A stretch of 64,000 nucleotides of DNA, taken from contig CM066032.1 in assembly GCA_033557465.1 (NCBI GenBank), positions 446,894,270 through 446,958,269 of the forward strand. Direction: 5' to 3'. A model generated the notes under the pieces. That model worked only from the letters and a program-made list of their open reading frames with translations. It searched no databases and was not told the DNA's origin. This DNA is from Ichthyophis bannanicus (Eukaryota > Chordata > Amphibia > Gymnophiona > Ichthyophiidae). Numbering within the stretch: the stretch's first letter is position 1; the number at the start of each line of letters is the position of its first letter. This document shows positions 11,230-22,117 of this stretch, piece by piece. The position numbers and the translations under genes are program-made.

Positions 11230-12400
11230 ATTGTGATATCTTATTTATTTATATTTAGCTCGCACCTTTCCAGTCGTAGTAGTTCAAGGTGAGTTACATT
11301 CAGGTACAATATATTACTCCTTGGGGAATTCTGCACAATTGTGCAATGCAGAATTTGCACACAATTCCCTACCTGCACATAATTTTGTATTTGCTATGCA
11401 GAATTCTGCACAGGCACAGGTACCAGCATCAGTGAGCCAATGAGGCATTGTTTTGGGGCACACATGCTTTAAGGGTACCTGAGCCTGCCTCACCATTCAC
11501 CTCTTCACAGCCGCAGGGGTGTTTCTTGCTAGAGACAGAAAGCACTTCTGTTTACCTTCTTAAAACATCACAGTGCCAGCGTTGGAAGCATAGCACAGCC
11601 ACGAGAGTAAAGGGAAATACCCCTGCAGCTGTGTTACAAAAACATTGCTGCAGTTCAGGCAGAGAAGCTCAGTGGCTGGGGCTGGGGATTAACTGTTTGG
11701 GGGGCTGGGGCTGAAGATTGGTTGATGCTGAATCTGGGGGGGGCTGGGACTGGAGATTGATTGATGGTGAGTCTGAGGAGGGTTAGGGCTAGGGCTGGAG
11801 ATGGGCTGCTGGTGAGTCTGGGAAGAGGGATGGGGCCAGATATGGGCTGATGGTGAGTCTGGGGGCTGGGACTGGATATGGGTGTATGCCTGGAGGGTTG
11901 GAAAAAACAAAGGCTGAGGTATGTGCCTGGGAAGAAAGGAGAGATAAGGGTAAGTGCACAGGGAGGAGAAAAAGGAGGTAAGGTGGGGTATGTACATGAG
12001 GGGTAGATCTTAGGGACAGACAGCAATAGGGATATTCCTAGAAGTTAGTGGGTGAGAGAAGGGGGGGGCAGGGAAGGTTTGGGAGTTTGGGAGAGACCTA
12101 TTATTGGAACGAGAATGCTGAAAGGGAAAAGGCAGGAGGACTTTCAGGTCTAAAGGAGGACTTAGGTTTCATGGTGGGGGGGATTCTGCACAAAAAATTA
12201 CGAATTTTAAAAGAGTGCATGGAATTGTCTATAGTCTTGCACAGAATTTTATGTTTTTATGCGAATTCCCCAGGTGTAGTACATATTTTCTGTTCCCACA
12301 GGGCTCACAATCTAAGTTTGTACTGTAGCTGAGGCAATGGAGGTTTAAGTGACTTTGAACCATGACTTACTGTTCTAACCACTAGTCTAGTCCCCCACTC
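11230..12400 (-). repeat. tRNA/CORE-type SINE, split by a DNA transposon
   Basis: On the minus strand, tagactagtggttagaacag (A-box-like, ~12395) leads into a body (cctccattgcctcagctac; cttagattgtgagccctgtg). The SINE then breaks at ~12280, resumes at ~11310 with gtacctgaatgtaactcacc, and ends in the (TTTA)n-type tail at 11230. Related fragments are at 5845-5985 and 14760-14830. Confidence 0.6.
11313..12279. mobile_element. Non-autonomous DNA transposon, hAT-like
   Basis: Ends CTCCTTGGGGAATTC (11317-11331) and GAATTCCCCAGGTGTAG (12263-12279) are inverted repeats, and the insertion cuts a SINE. The flanks tacaatat and tacatatt are a possible imperfect 8-bp duplication. Near both ends are several attctgcac/gtgcagaat motifs that may be subterminal binding sites. 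A ~45-bp minisatellite (gggctgggactggagattg..ggtgagtctg units) lies at 11690-11880. No transposase is present. Confidence 0.5.
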
Positions 12401-12839
12401 TTAGTGCTATTCTCAGGAGTGGCTCTTTTTATTTTGAACTGACTCATAGGAGGCGCTGATGGTACTTCTGTTAGCATGGTAAGTTGCCTCCATCAAACAC
12501 TGAGGGGTGGCACGTCTCCTTTATTAATAATGATTTATTATCACATAGCCCTACAGGTTGAAATAACTCATGTGGATACAATGTTCCTGGTCCAAATACG
12601 ATGAGGGCAATAATGATAGCGTACGGGAGGTTGCAGACTCACAAACACCTTGTACCCAGTGGACTACAAGCTCCTTTTCAAAAGGAATCTCCTCACTGAG
12701 TTTTGTACAATCCTGGTTCAAAAGGAAGAGGATTCAAAGTACACAGTGGAAGACGAGAAAAGATTTGAAAATGAAATATTTTATGCACGATCCATCTCCT
12801 GACTTCACCCACTCATTCTTATCCATGGCAAGGAAGAGC
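12401..12839. other. Intergenic, no gene recognised
   Basis: A 158-aa frame starts at 12570 but has no recognisable motif and runs into the repeat at 12840, so it is not called as a gene. Confidence 0.4.
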
Positions 12840-13255
12840 CAGCGGACCATGGGCTCGATATTCCAAAGCAATTACACATTTTACAGATTAGCAAGCCATG
12901 TAACTGCCTCTAAGCAGGATATTGGATGCCGCCACTTTACGCCCTCATGCTACACGGTTAGCGGTGTTCCAGGGGCGGTACCTGGAGATAACCAGTCAGC
13001 TGTGATATTCAACCCTGCTTGGTTATCCCTCAGCAGCAAAAATTAGGCGCAGCAAAAGCTGTCCTAACTTTTGCCACCGAAGATAACTGGGCAGTGGCTG
13101 AACATCGCTTTTGCCCGTCTGCACTGTGTGCAGCAAACCCAGATATTGAATGCCGGTGGCCAGATACGGTTCTAGCATTGAATATCCGGGTTAAGTTTTC
13201 AGCGGCAGCGGCTAGGGGCCGTGTTTGTGTTAGCCGCTGCTGCCGCTGAATATCA
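12840..13255. repeat. Dispersed repeat with terminal hairpin
   Basis: Shares agatattgaatgccggtggc and gcagtggctgaacatc with 8800-9070. Its right part has an inverted repeat: 13199-13214 (tcagcggcagcggcta) against 13231-13250 (tagccgctgctgccgctgaa), differing by one extra triplet. It looks like a non-autonomous transposon, but the ends are not fixed. Confidence 0.45.
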
Positions 13256-13640
13256 GGCTGCATGTTTTTATATCAGTAAACGCATGTTCATGCCACATAA
13301 TAACTTTTGGATTATTGCCTCTCTATAAATTTCAACATAGGATGTAAAGGGACTTCCTCAGGGTTGAGGAAAGAGACAAACTGCGGTCCATAGGTTTGCA
13401 GCTCTGAGCCCTGAGCTCTAGAGACTGCACTGCAAGTCCCACAACAAATGAATTCCACAACTGGCCAGTAATGCGATTTCAGCAGGAAAACATTATGGGC
13501 CAGGTTTACGGCTGCAATCCAGTTTGTTTACACAATTTTGAAATGGTGCAGCTCGTGAACTGAGGATGTGATTTTTTTGCAGTTTCTGAATGGGAAATTC
13601 CTTCCACAAAGAATTATACTAAAGCTTTTTTCTGTTTGTT
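13256..13640. other. Intergenic, no gene recognised
   Basis: No coding, repeat-end or RNA signal seen. Confidence 0.35.
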
Positions 13641-14110
13641 TGTTTTTTCTCTCTGTTTCTTCAGTATTTTGTGGCATTTTCATGTGTTTCTCTCCCATCT
13701 CCTGACATGTCCTTCTTTGGCTATTTTCTTCTTGCTCTGGCTCCTTCCCCACTCTCCCCTTCTTTAGCGACACAACTTTTCAGCCTTGCTCTCTTAATTC
13801 CCCCTAACACCATTTTCCTTCCCTTCGCGGCTTTTTCTCTTTCCCCCCCCTTCTTCCCTTCCTCCCTATGTTGCCATCTTTCTCTCCCATCACATCTCTC
13901 CTTCCTGAGTAGCTTTCTTTACTTTCCCCCACGCCACCCAACACAACCTTCTGCCTCTCTTTCCTCTCTAACTCACCTTCTGCAGCTGTTTGACTCCCTT
14001 AAATTCTGCTTTCCATGGGGTTCTCCCCCCCCCCATAACTCTACTACCCCTCCTTCTTTCTTCACAGTCTCCTCTTGCCCACTTATTTTCTCTCCCTATT
14101 TGTTCTAACC
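13641..14110. repeat. Polypyrimidine tract
   Basis: The plus strand is strongly C/T-rich over ~450 bases. The 145-aa frame here (rich in F, L, S and P) is a composition artefact. Confidence 0.7.
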
Positions 14111-14357
14111 TCTCTGCTCTTAATTAATTCTGCTTATCTCCCCCTTCTCTCTTGCTGTCGACTCCCTTCACCTGTGAGGGGTCAGTGGCAGCAGTGTTAG
14201 GCACATACTGCTGCTTCTTGCGACTCCCGCCACCGATTGATTCTCCGAAGCAGAAGAAGCAGAACGAGCTAATCAGCTATGGGAGGTGGGAGTAGAAGCT
14301 GCAGGTTAAAAACTGTGCTACTCTACCATCCCCCCTCCCCCCCCCCCCACCCACCCA

Positions 14358-14695
14358 CAGGGCCGCTGCAAGGACCGGAGGTGCTCTAGGCAGCCCTCCA
14401 TCCTGCCACCCCCCGTGGCCCCTCTCTGCAACCCGCAGCAGCAGCAATGGCCCCCACACCACAATGCAGCACTTACCGGCACATGCCAGTGCTGCGTCGC
14501 ATTTTGTTTTTTGCTTTCCTGAGGGGGGCAGAAGAGGGAACTAGAAGGCAATAAAACTGCGATGCATCACCAGTTTGGAGGCCATTGCTGCCACTGCAGG
14601 CTTCAGAGAAGGGTGGTAGAGTTGGCAATGGGCATCCACAGACGGCCAGAGCTCTAGGCAATAGCCTAGTTCACCTAATGGTTGCACCGGCCCTG
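14358..14695. mobile_element. hAT-like MITE (CAGGGCCG ends)
   Basis: CAGGGCCGCTGCAA at the left and TTGCACCGGCCCTG at the right form inverted ends. The right interior (ggcaatagcctagttcacctaatggt) matches the MITE at 37170-37539. The 8-bp flanks (cccaccca / ccctcaac) are a poor duplication, so age or a wrong left boundary is likely. Confidence 0.55.
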
Positions 14696-14759
14696 CCCTC
14701 AACCCAAATTGCTGGCTTTCTTAAGCATGTAGCAGCGATCTGAGACAGAGAGGCAGTCA

Positions 14760-14830
14760 AGTTTTATTTATTCATTTTGTTTTTGCATTTTGCTTACACC
14801 GTCTCATTGTAACTCAAGGTGAATCACATT
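14760..14830 (-). repeat. SINE 3' end fragment
   Basis: The sequence ttttatttattcattttg followed by caaggtgaatcacattcaag matches the tail region of the SINE at 11230-11310 in the same orientation. Confidence 0.55.
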
Positions 14831-15684
14831 CAAGTGTAGCGGACATTTCACTGTCCTCAGAGGACTTGCGCTTGCTCTGACCTGCAGCTCTGAGTAGAAA
14901 CTGTGCCAAACCTCCCCTCTGGCTTGGCTTTAGACCTGTGCTGGCTCCTTCAGCTCTGCGCAACAGTGCAATTCCATTATTTGACTGGACTAAAGACAAC
15001 CCTGAAGGCTTACACACAATTTCTAACATAAAAATTACTTAGCAACTCAACAAATAGCTGTACATTTTCTGAAACAAGAGGACATGTAATAACAAAATGC
15101 AAAGTCCCAAATTGATTCGAGAGAGCTGGCCATGTGCAAAACTCCCCCTGATTTTGCTTGGTTAATAAAGTGAAGGCTGAAACAACTAGCGTTTACTTGA
15201 GCTGCATCTCTGGAGTCCTTCCGTGTTGAGCACAGATATCTTTATTTGGTTTTGCCTTTTTAATGCATATTTCAAGTTTTCTTTAAAATAATACTTCAAA
15301 CTGGCTATCTGTACAGTTAATAGGGCATTTTGGTATAAAACATCCTATAAGTACAATATTGAAATTGTGAAGGCTCTTTAACAGTCTTGCAAGATTTCAA
15401 ACTGGGAGATCAGCCTGAACTTACTCCACGGCAGGGCGCCATCATTCAAGAGAGCTAATCACTGTAGGGGAAGCTTAAACCATGGCGTTTCTGAGGAGCT
15501 ACAGCTGGGACAAGAAAAGGTGAGTGAGAGACTGGATAAAGGAGGGAGGGGGTATATGAAAGATAGAAAGAGACTGGGGTAAGCTTGGGGAGGGGGGCTT
15601 ATGAGAGAGAAACAGACATTGGGTGAAGCCTTGGAGGGTGGTTTAACAGAGGGAGAGACAGACTGGATAAAGCCTTGGGGCATC
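14831..15684. other. Intergenic, no gene recognised
   Basis: No motif-bearing frame. Purine-rich from 15520 on. Confidence 0.4.
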
Positions 15685-15685
15685 A

Positions 15686-15721
<36 letters not shown>

Positions 15722-15960
15722 GAGGAAACCTGGGATGGGGGTCATGAGATAGAGAGAGATGCATATGGCCCCTGACACTCCCTATGACCCTCCCCATGAG
15801 ACAAACACATGCATGCATTATGAAGCCAGCAACTCTCCCCATTAGAGACATACACATACATACACGCTTGAAGCCCCCGACAATCCCCATGACACACATA
15901 CAGACCACACATACCCCAGACACTCCCAATGACACACACTCACCCTGAGACATACATATG
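15685..15960. repeat. (GA)n microsatellite and CA-rich tract
   Basis: A GA dinucleotide run of about 30 bases near 15688-15718 is followed by degenerate acacac/acatac stretches to ~15955. The open frames on the minus strand here (C-, V-, M-rich) come from the repeats. Confidence 0.75.
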
Positions 15961-16039
15961 AATCCCCCACATGCCTGATTCTAGAAATGGGGGAAATGAG
16001 CCGATGTGTCACACTGCTCATGTGCACTCTTAAACTTGT

Positions 16040-17176
16040 TTAGAAATGTTGCTGACCAGAGGAAGAGAAGACGTGATATTGTCAGACCCAAGGGTGAAGG
16101 GGAGGATATGTAGAACAATAAAGCTGAATTGCTTAACAAATATTCCTGTTCTGTGTTCACAGAGGAACAACTGGGAATAACACCACAGAGAACAAACACA
16201 AATAGGAATGGAAGCGAGGTAGAATGATTTCCAGAAGACTGTGTTAATGAGGGGCTAGATAAACTAAAAGAAGACAAAGTAATGGGGCTGGACAGGATTC
16301 ATCTGAGGATACTGAAGAAACTTAAGGAAGTTCTGGTTGATCTGCTGGTGATCTTTTCAATATGTCTGTAGAGTTGGGAAAAATACTGGCAGGCTACAGA
16401 TGGATGACAGTTGTTCCATGCCGCAGAAGTAAGGAGGATACTGGGAACTATAAGCTGGCTGGTCTGAACTCAATGGTGAGTAAATCAATAGAAATCCTAC
16501 TAAAATGGAGGATTGTACAGTTTTCTTTTTAAACTGGGGCAACATGGTTTTACTAGAGTTCGATCTTGTCGGATGAATCTGATCAATTTCTTTTACTGAG
16601 TGACCAGAGCTGGATCAGGAAAGAGGGCTGGATGTGACACTTGGATTTTAGGAATGCCTTTGACATGGCTCTGCATAGACAACTCAGAAATAAAATGAGC
16701 GCCTTTGATTGAATGAAAGGTGACACAGGATAGAGGTAAATGGCATTCAATCAGGGACTGGTGCTTGGTTAAGTTCTTTTTAACATTTTTAGGCTCAAAA
16801 TATGTATTATTTGGAAGACAGACAAGAGAGAGAACATATGATAGAGACATTTAAATATCTCCATTATATAAATGCACAGGAGGCAAGCTTCTTTCAATTG
16901 AAAGGAAGTTCTGGAATGAAGGTCATAGGATGAAGGTGAAACGGGTAGATTCAGAAATAATATACAGAGATATTTCTTTACAGAAAGGGTGGTAAATGTG
17001 TAAAACAAGTGAAGGTGGTGGAGATGAGGATTGTCTTTGAATTCAACAAAGCATGGGACAAGTACAGAGGATCTCTGTGGGACTGAAAGAGATTGCAGAG
17101 CTTAGTATTTGGTGTAAATAGGCAGACTGGATAGGCCATATGGTCTCTTTCTGCCATCATTTTCTATGTTTCTAGG
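16040..17176 (+). pseudogene. CR1-family LINE copy D, degraded
   Basis: Plus-strand fragments of ORF2 appear in order: TEEQLGITP and LDKLKEDKVMGLD upstream of the RT core, LKKLKEVLVDLL, an NFGQHGFT-like block near 16540, a block near 16645 aligning with the first catalytic Asp region, then FKYLHYINAQEASFFQLK (about 16840-16900) and VFEFNKAWDKYRGSLWD (about 17030-17085). A CR1 tail (gccatatggtctctttctgcc) ends near 17175. The central RT part, including the expected FADD, is deleted between ~16780 and 16800. Confidence 0.8.
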
Positions 17177-17229
17177 CTATGAATAACAGTCTAGCATAAG
17201 GTTATTGTAAACAAAAAGAGGGCAATTTC

Positions 17230-17890
17230 AAGTTGTGCAACCCCGGACTGTCCGGATGTCCAGACATTTGGACAGCCAGGGGATGCACCCGATACTGCTC
17301 CCGCGGGGGCTAGACATCCCCACAGGAGCAGAATCGCAGCATACTGGCTGGACATCTGGGATGTGCCCTGATTCAGGCACCGTGGAGGTCCAGCCAACTA
17401 CCCAGCTAGCTCAGCCAGGCTCATGAATGGAGCCGCAGTCCCATGACGTCCCGTCGCTACGTCATTGCGACTACATTCAGGAGCTACAATCCCCAGTCGC
17501 AGAGCATAAACTTTTTCCAGCAGCCCAACCCCCAATCTGGTCTTCCATGGCCAGGGTCAGGTTGCAGGGAATCCCCTGTGCCCCCTCACCTCTTTGATGT
17601 CGCCTGGTTCCACGGTCCCCCGACATCCAGGGGGACTTATTCCACTTCTGAGGTGGAATAAGTCCCCCGCTTACAGGGCCGACATTGGAATCGGACCTGT
17701 ATGTCCTGGGTCATGTACACGCCCATCACCTGCCCTCACTCCTCCCCTTACCTACCCCCTCCCGCCCACGAACAGAGCTCCCCACACAAGTCAGCTATAT
17801 GTGCGGGGAACTCTGTGGCTGCCAGTGCAATCTGGACATTTAGTGGGTATGGACATCCGGATTGGACATCCAGACCTGCTAAACGAGGTT
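17230..17890. repeat. GACATCC-rich repeat, copy 3, with perfect hairpin
   Basis: Multiple ggatgtcc/ggacatcc motifs lie at both ends (17252-17275; 17830-17875). The right end gttcgtaattaccccc resembles GGGGGTAATT-type transposon termini. An exact 16-bp stem is found inside: 17630-17645 pairs with 17653-17668 around a 7-nt loop. GC and CpG content are higher than in the flanks. No coding function is supported for the 112-aa frame. Confidence 0.5.
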
Positions 17891-18169
17891 CGTAATTACC
17901 CCCAAAACCTTTATAGCCTTACAGTGGTTTGAATAAGGGCTCCTATTAAGATGGGATAAAGAAATTATTGAAAATGTGTTTGATAAAGAGATTTAGTAAG
18001 TCTGAAGAACTGGAAGCCTGCAAGTCTTCATAAGCAGCTAATGGCTGTTTACGGCTGCTGTAAGCTTTCCCAGAACCGTGGAAACTGACTAAAGGACAGC
18101 AAGGACAAGGTCAACATTTAAGGAACCTGGTGTACAGGTAAGGATAATTGTTATAAAGTATAGCAACCA

Positions 18170-19386
18170 AACTGTGAGACTTTTGGCAAAACTAAAAAGT
18201 CATGGGATAGGAGGCAGTGTACTATTGTGGATTGGGAAATGGTTAAAAGATAGAAAGCACAGGGTAGGGCTAAATGGCCAATTTTCCCAATGGAAAGAGG
18301 TAAATAGTGGAGTACACCAGGGATCTGTATTGGGTCCGCTACTTTTTGACATATTCATAAATGACCTGGAAAAGGAAATAACTAGTGAGGTTATCAAATT
18401 TGCAGACGACACAAAACTGTTTAAAGTTGTTAAAACCCAAGAGGACTGTGGAAAACTGCAGGAGGATCTTGATAAATTGGAAGACTGGGCATCCAAATGG
18501 CAGATGAAATTTAATGTGGACAAGTGCAAAGTTATGCACCTAGGAAAGAACAACCCACACTATGGTTACACAATGCAAGGTTCCACATTGGGAACCAACA
18601 CCCAGGAAAAAGATTTAGGAGTCATCGTGGATAACATGTTAAAACCCTCCGCCCAGTGTGCAGTGGCGGCCAAGAAAGCAAATAGAATGCTAGGTATCAT
18701 AAGGAAAGGAATGGAAAATAAAACAAAGGATATTATAATGCCTCTGTATCGTTCCATGGTACGACCGCACCTTGAATATTGTGTGCAATTCTGGTCGCCA
18801 TATCTTAAAAAGGATATAGCGTTATTAGAAAAGGTACAGAGAAGAGCCACCAAAATGGTAAAGGGGATAGAAGGCTACTCCTATGAAGAGAGGCTACAAA
18901 GGTTAGGGCTCTTCAACCTGGAAAAGAGACGGCTGAGGGCAGATATGATGCAATAGAGGTCTATAAATTAATGAATGGAGTGGAACGGGTAAATGTAGAT
19001 TGATTGTTTACGCTATCGTAATATAGAAAGACTAGGGGACATGTAATAAAGCTACAGGGTAAACTATTTAAGACAAATAAGAGAAAATATTTTTTCACTC
19101 AACGTGTAATCAAACTCTGGAATTTGTTACCGGAGGATGTAGTAAGAGCTGTTAGTGTATCTGGGTTTAAAAAAGGTTTGGACAAGTTCCTGGAGGAAAG
19201 GTCCATAAACCATTATTAAAAAGGGACCCAGGGTATCAATGCTTGACCCAATACAAGCATTGTGGAGCCTGTGTCTTTTGGGGATACTGCTAGGTGCGTA
19301 TGACCTAGACTGGTCACTGTTAGAAACAGGATACTGGTCTTGATGGACCTTGGTCTGACCCAGTATGGCATATCTCATGTTCTTAA
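18170..19386 (+). mobile_element. CR1 LINE copy B, 5'-truncated
   Basis: Begins within the RT domain (gagacttttggcaaaactaaaaag) and runs to a complete CR1 3' tail ending catgttctta at 19386. It lies head-to-tail with copy C, which starts on the next base. It is in better condition than copy A, with one long open frame. Confidence 0.9.
18174..18956 (+). pseudogene. CR1 reverse transcriptase, 260-aa open fragment
   Basis: Second half of a CR1 ORF2 reverse transcriptase. Motifs in order are VHQGSVLGPLLFDIFINDL (residues ~47-66), the catalytic FADDTKLF (~76-84), WQMKFNVDKCKVMHLG (~108-123), the LGVIVDNMLKPSAQC block, and [19 protein letters not shown]. The first catalytic Asp region lies upstream of the truncation. 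The frame stops at 18956 where a shift has occurred; the remaining C-terminus (KYFFTQRVIKLWN..LPEDV) continues in another frame to ~19218. The methionine is internal, so this is not a real start. Confidence 0.9.
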
Positions 19387-19399
19387 TCTGGGGAAAGGA

Positions 19400-19494
19400 G
19401 GAGCTATTCCGATGGAATGGGCTTCACCTTAATCGGGATGGAACCAGGCTGCTGGCATTAACCTTTAAAAAGGAGATAGAGCAGCTTTTAAACT
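19400..19494 (+). pseudogene. CR1 ORF1 C-terminus (esterase-like end)
   Basis: A short frame reads RWNGLHLNRDGTRLLA then TFKKEIEQLLN and a stop at 19492-19494. The NGLHLNRDGTRLLA segment fits the last block (D/N-G-x-H) of the SGNH-type esterase reported in ORF1 of CR1-like LINEs. Only this tail is present because the copy is 5'-truncated, so no esterase activity is possible. Confidence 0.7.
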
Positions 19495-19531
19495 AGATAA
19501 TAGGGGAAAGCTGACAGTCGCACAAAAGCAT

Positions 19532-20471
19532 ATGGTTCGGAAGAATGTATCCTTGAAGGATACTACCAAAAGCAGAGAGGTTCCAAAAAAGAGTAAAGTA
19601 GCTCAAATGCTCTCGAGTATGGAGCAGACAGAGCTTAAAGATCCCAAATTACCCATGCCTAGTAATAGCCAAATTAATATGAATAAAATACAGTCTCTAA
19701 AATGCTTGTATGCAAATGCTAGAAGTCTAAAAAATAAGATGGGAGAGTTAGAATATATAGCACTAAATGAGAGATTAGACATGATTGGAATCTCAGAGAC
19801 ATGGTGGAAGGAGGACAACCAGTGGGACACTGTGATACCTGGGTACAAACTATATCGTTGATCAAATTGGTGGAGGGGTTGCACTCCATGTTAGAGAGGA
19901 CATTGAGTCAGAAAGGATTAAAGTTTTGCAGGAAACAAAATTTGTTTAGAATCTCTATGGATTGAAATTCCATGTAAAAAGGGGAAGGTGATGGCAGTGG
20001 GAGTATCGACCGCCTGTCCAGAATGAACAAATGGATGATGAAATGCTCAAAGAAATCAAGGAAGCTAACAAAAGTTACAGTACAGTAATAATAATGGGTG
20101 ATTTCAATTACCCCGGTATCGACTGTGTCAGTGTCACGGCAGAACATGCTAGGGAGAGAAAGTTTCTAGATGACATAAATGACTGCTTCTTGGAGCAGCT
20201 GGTTCATGAACCGACCAGAGGGGAAGCCATATTGGACCTAGTCCTTAATAGAACACCAGATCTGGTGCAAGAGATAAGGGTGTTGGGGCCACTTGGCAAT
20301 AGTGATCATAGCATGATCGCGTTTGATTTAATTAGTGGAGGAGGGATAGTAAGGAACACCACGGTGCTATCTTTTAACTTTCGAAAGGGAGACTATGATA
20401 AAATGAGGAAAATAATTTTGAAAAAACTAAAAGGAGCAGTTGCAAAGATTAAAGACTTACATCAAGCTTGA
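19532..20471 (+). pseudogene. CR1 ORF2 N-terminus, APE endonuclease, frameshifted
   Basis: The apurinic/apyrimidinic-type endonuclease nicks target DNA to prime reverse transcription. The first frame (19532-19861) carries LYANARSLKNKMGELE and DMIGISETWW, where the Glu of SETWW is a metal-binding residue of the family. After a damaged stretch (19862-20030), a second frame (20031-20471) has IIMGDFNYPGIDC (catalytic GDFN), FLEQLVHEPTRGEAILDLV and LGNSDHSMI (catalytic SDH). Frame changes and stops make it non-functional. Confidence 0.9.
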
Positions 20472-20672
20472 GTGTTGTTGAAAAATACTATCTTGGAAGC
20501 CCAGACCAGCTGTATTCCACATTTCAAGAAAAGTGGAAGGAAGTCCAAAAAACTGCCAGCATGGTTTAAAGGTGAGGTCAGAGAGGCTGTTGTTGCCAAA
20601 AGCATCTTTCAGGAAATGGAAAAAAGAGCCAAACGACTAAACCTGGAAACAGCACAAGCACTGGCAAGTTAA
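20472..20672 (+). pseudogene. CR1 ORF2 linker region fragment
   Basis: Continues in the frame of the APE fragment after an in-frame TGA (20469-20471). Carries the basic linker between APE and RT (HFKKSGRKSKKLPAWFKGEV). A frameshift after 20672 separates it from the RT. Confidence 0.75.
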
Positions 20673-20780
20673 ATGCAAGGCATTGATAAGGCAAGCAAAG
20701 GGAGAATTTGAGAAGAAGCTTGCTGCGGAAGCAAAACGCGAAATAAAGACTTTTTCAAGTACATTCGTAGCAAAAATCCT

Positions 20781-21363
20781 GTGAGAGAGTCAGTTGGTCC
20801 ATTAGATGATAGAGGGATTAAAGGGGCACTAAGAGGCGACAAGGCGATAGCGGAGAGACTGAATGAATTCTTTGCTTCAGTCTTTACTGAGGAAGATATA
20901 GGGATGTTACCCATGACTGAAGTGGTATGTAAAGGTGCGGAAGAATTGAAGGAAATATCGATACATCGGGAAGATGTATTACAACTATTAGATAAACTGA
21001 AGAGTAGCAAATCACCTGGGCCGGATGATGTACGTCCAAGGGTGTTGAAAGAACTGAAATATGAGATTGCAGACCTGCTATTAGTAATCTGTGAGCTATC
21101 ATTAAAATCATCTGTAATACCTGAAGACTGGAAGATGGCAAACGTAACACCAATTTTTAAAAAGGGTTCCAGGGGTGATCCGGGAAACTACAGACCGGTG
21201 AGCCTGACGTCAGTACCGGGAAAAATGGTAGAAACCATCATAAAGAACAAAATTGCTGAACATGTAGATAGTCATAGCTTAATGGGAGACAGCCAACATG
21301 GCTTTAGACAAGGAAGATCTTGTCTTACTAATCTGTTATGTTTTTTTGAAGGTGTGAATAAAC
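20781..21363 (+). pseudogene. CR1 reverse transcriptase, N-terminal half
   Basis: The frame carries GPLDDRGI, FASVFTEEDIGMLP, LDKLKSSKSPGPDDVRPRVLKEL, VIPEDWKMANVTPIFKKG, NYRPVSLTSVPGKMVE and SQHGFRQGRSCLTNLLCFFE, the classic fingers/early palm blocks of a CR1 RT. It is cut at 21363 by the Ngaro insertion, seven or eight codons before the block with the first catalytic Asp. The last two residues of the open frame already lie in the insert. The RT resumes at 28046. Confidence 0.92.
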
Positions 21364-21809
21364 ACTGGTAACCCGGAAGCCCTCCTCGCCTCCATTCCCC
21401 GATTTGACACCCTCCAATCCTGTTTCCCCCCCCCCCCCCCAATAACTTCACCAACTCAGTAATATTTGGTACAAACCTTTGGTCGCAGCTTTATTTAAAA
21501 CCTGTACAACCGGCCCAACACGGGCCTAAGATAACAATTGAACAAAACCCATCCCCGCACCCCTTTACCGGAGGATGCACCACCCCCCGCCATCTTAGTA
21601 GCAAGGCGGAGCATCCTCCTCCCCCCCAAACCCCGCCGCCTGCCTCGCCATCCTAGTAGCAAAGGCCGGCTCCCACCCCCCCGCTACCGGGCCGAGACCC
21701 CCAACCGGGCTGTCTCGCCCCACCCCGGGGAGCACTTCGCCCCCACTGCTTGTAAACCAGGTCAAGCCCGCGCCGCTCCTGCGAGCGCTGGCTCTGTACC
21801 CCGCCACCC
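21364..21809 (-). repeat. Ngaro B2 repeat
   Basis: The outermost 3' repeat of the element on the minus strand. It matches 22118-22558 (B1) almost base for base, apart from the length of a C run and a few changes. Divergence begins after ccccgccac. Confidence 0.92.
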
Positions 21810-21857
21810 CCACCAGCTGCAACATCCCGACAAACCAAAACCATGGGCGGGCGGGCG

Positions 21858-22113
21858 GGAACGCGACCGGTACGCGAGGAGCCGCGGCCAGAAGGAGACG
21901 GCCACGCGGCTCCTCGCGAACAGCACCGCCCACCCCATGTCATGCGGGCCAATGAAATCGCTTCCGACGGCGCGCCGGAGCGATTTCAAGTGCCTCGCAC
22001 CGCCCCTCCCCCCCCCGACGCACCCCCCCTTTTACCCGGCACGTTGGAGGCCTCGGCCGGGCCCGGGCCCAGGTTACTGTCGGCCGCGGGACCCCGCCCG
22101 CGGCCACGGGCAT
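21858..22113 (-). repeat. Ngaro A2 repeat
   Basis: A direct copy of A1 (27789-28045). It contains the same two hairpins, one with stem arms at 21874-21886 and 21905-21917, the other around the GGCGCGCC near 21977. About 48 unique bases separate it from B2. Confidence 0.92.
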
Positions 22114-22117
22114 TAAC

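Larger units (their letters stand above)
19387..21363 (+). mobile_element. CR1 LINE copy C, part 1 of 3
   Basis: The largest CR1 copy, about 3.2 kb after removing inserts. Part 1 holds the end of ORF1, the APE endonuclease and the first half of the RT. It stops at aataaac (21357-21363), where copy A shows the uninterrupted aataaacaggtagac. Parts 2 and 3 are at 28046-28556 and 35897-36660. All parts are in the same orientation and order, which shows the two large inserts are secondary. Confidence 0.93.

Noticed and set aside
12570..13046. 158-aa plus-strand frame
   Set aside because: No motif and runs into a dispersed non-coding repeat.
13671..14108. 145-aa hydrophobic frame that looks like a membrane protein
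   Set aside because: Low-complexity polypyrimidine tract.
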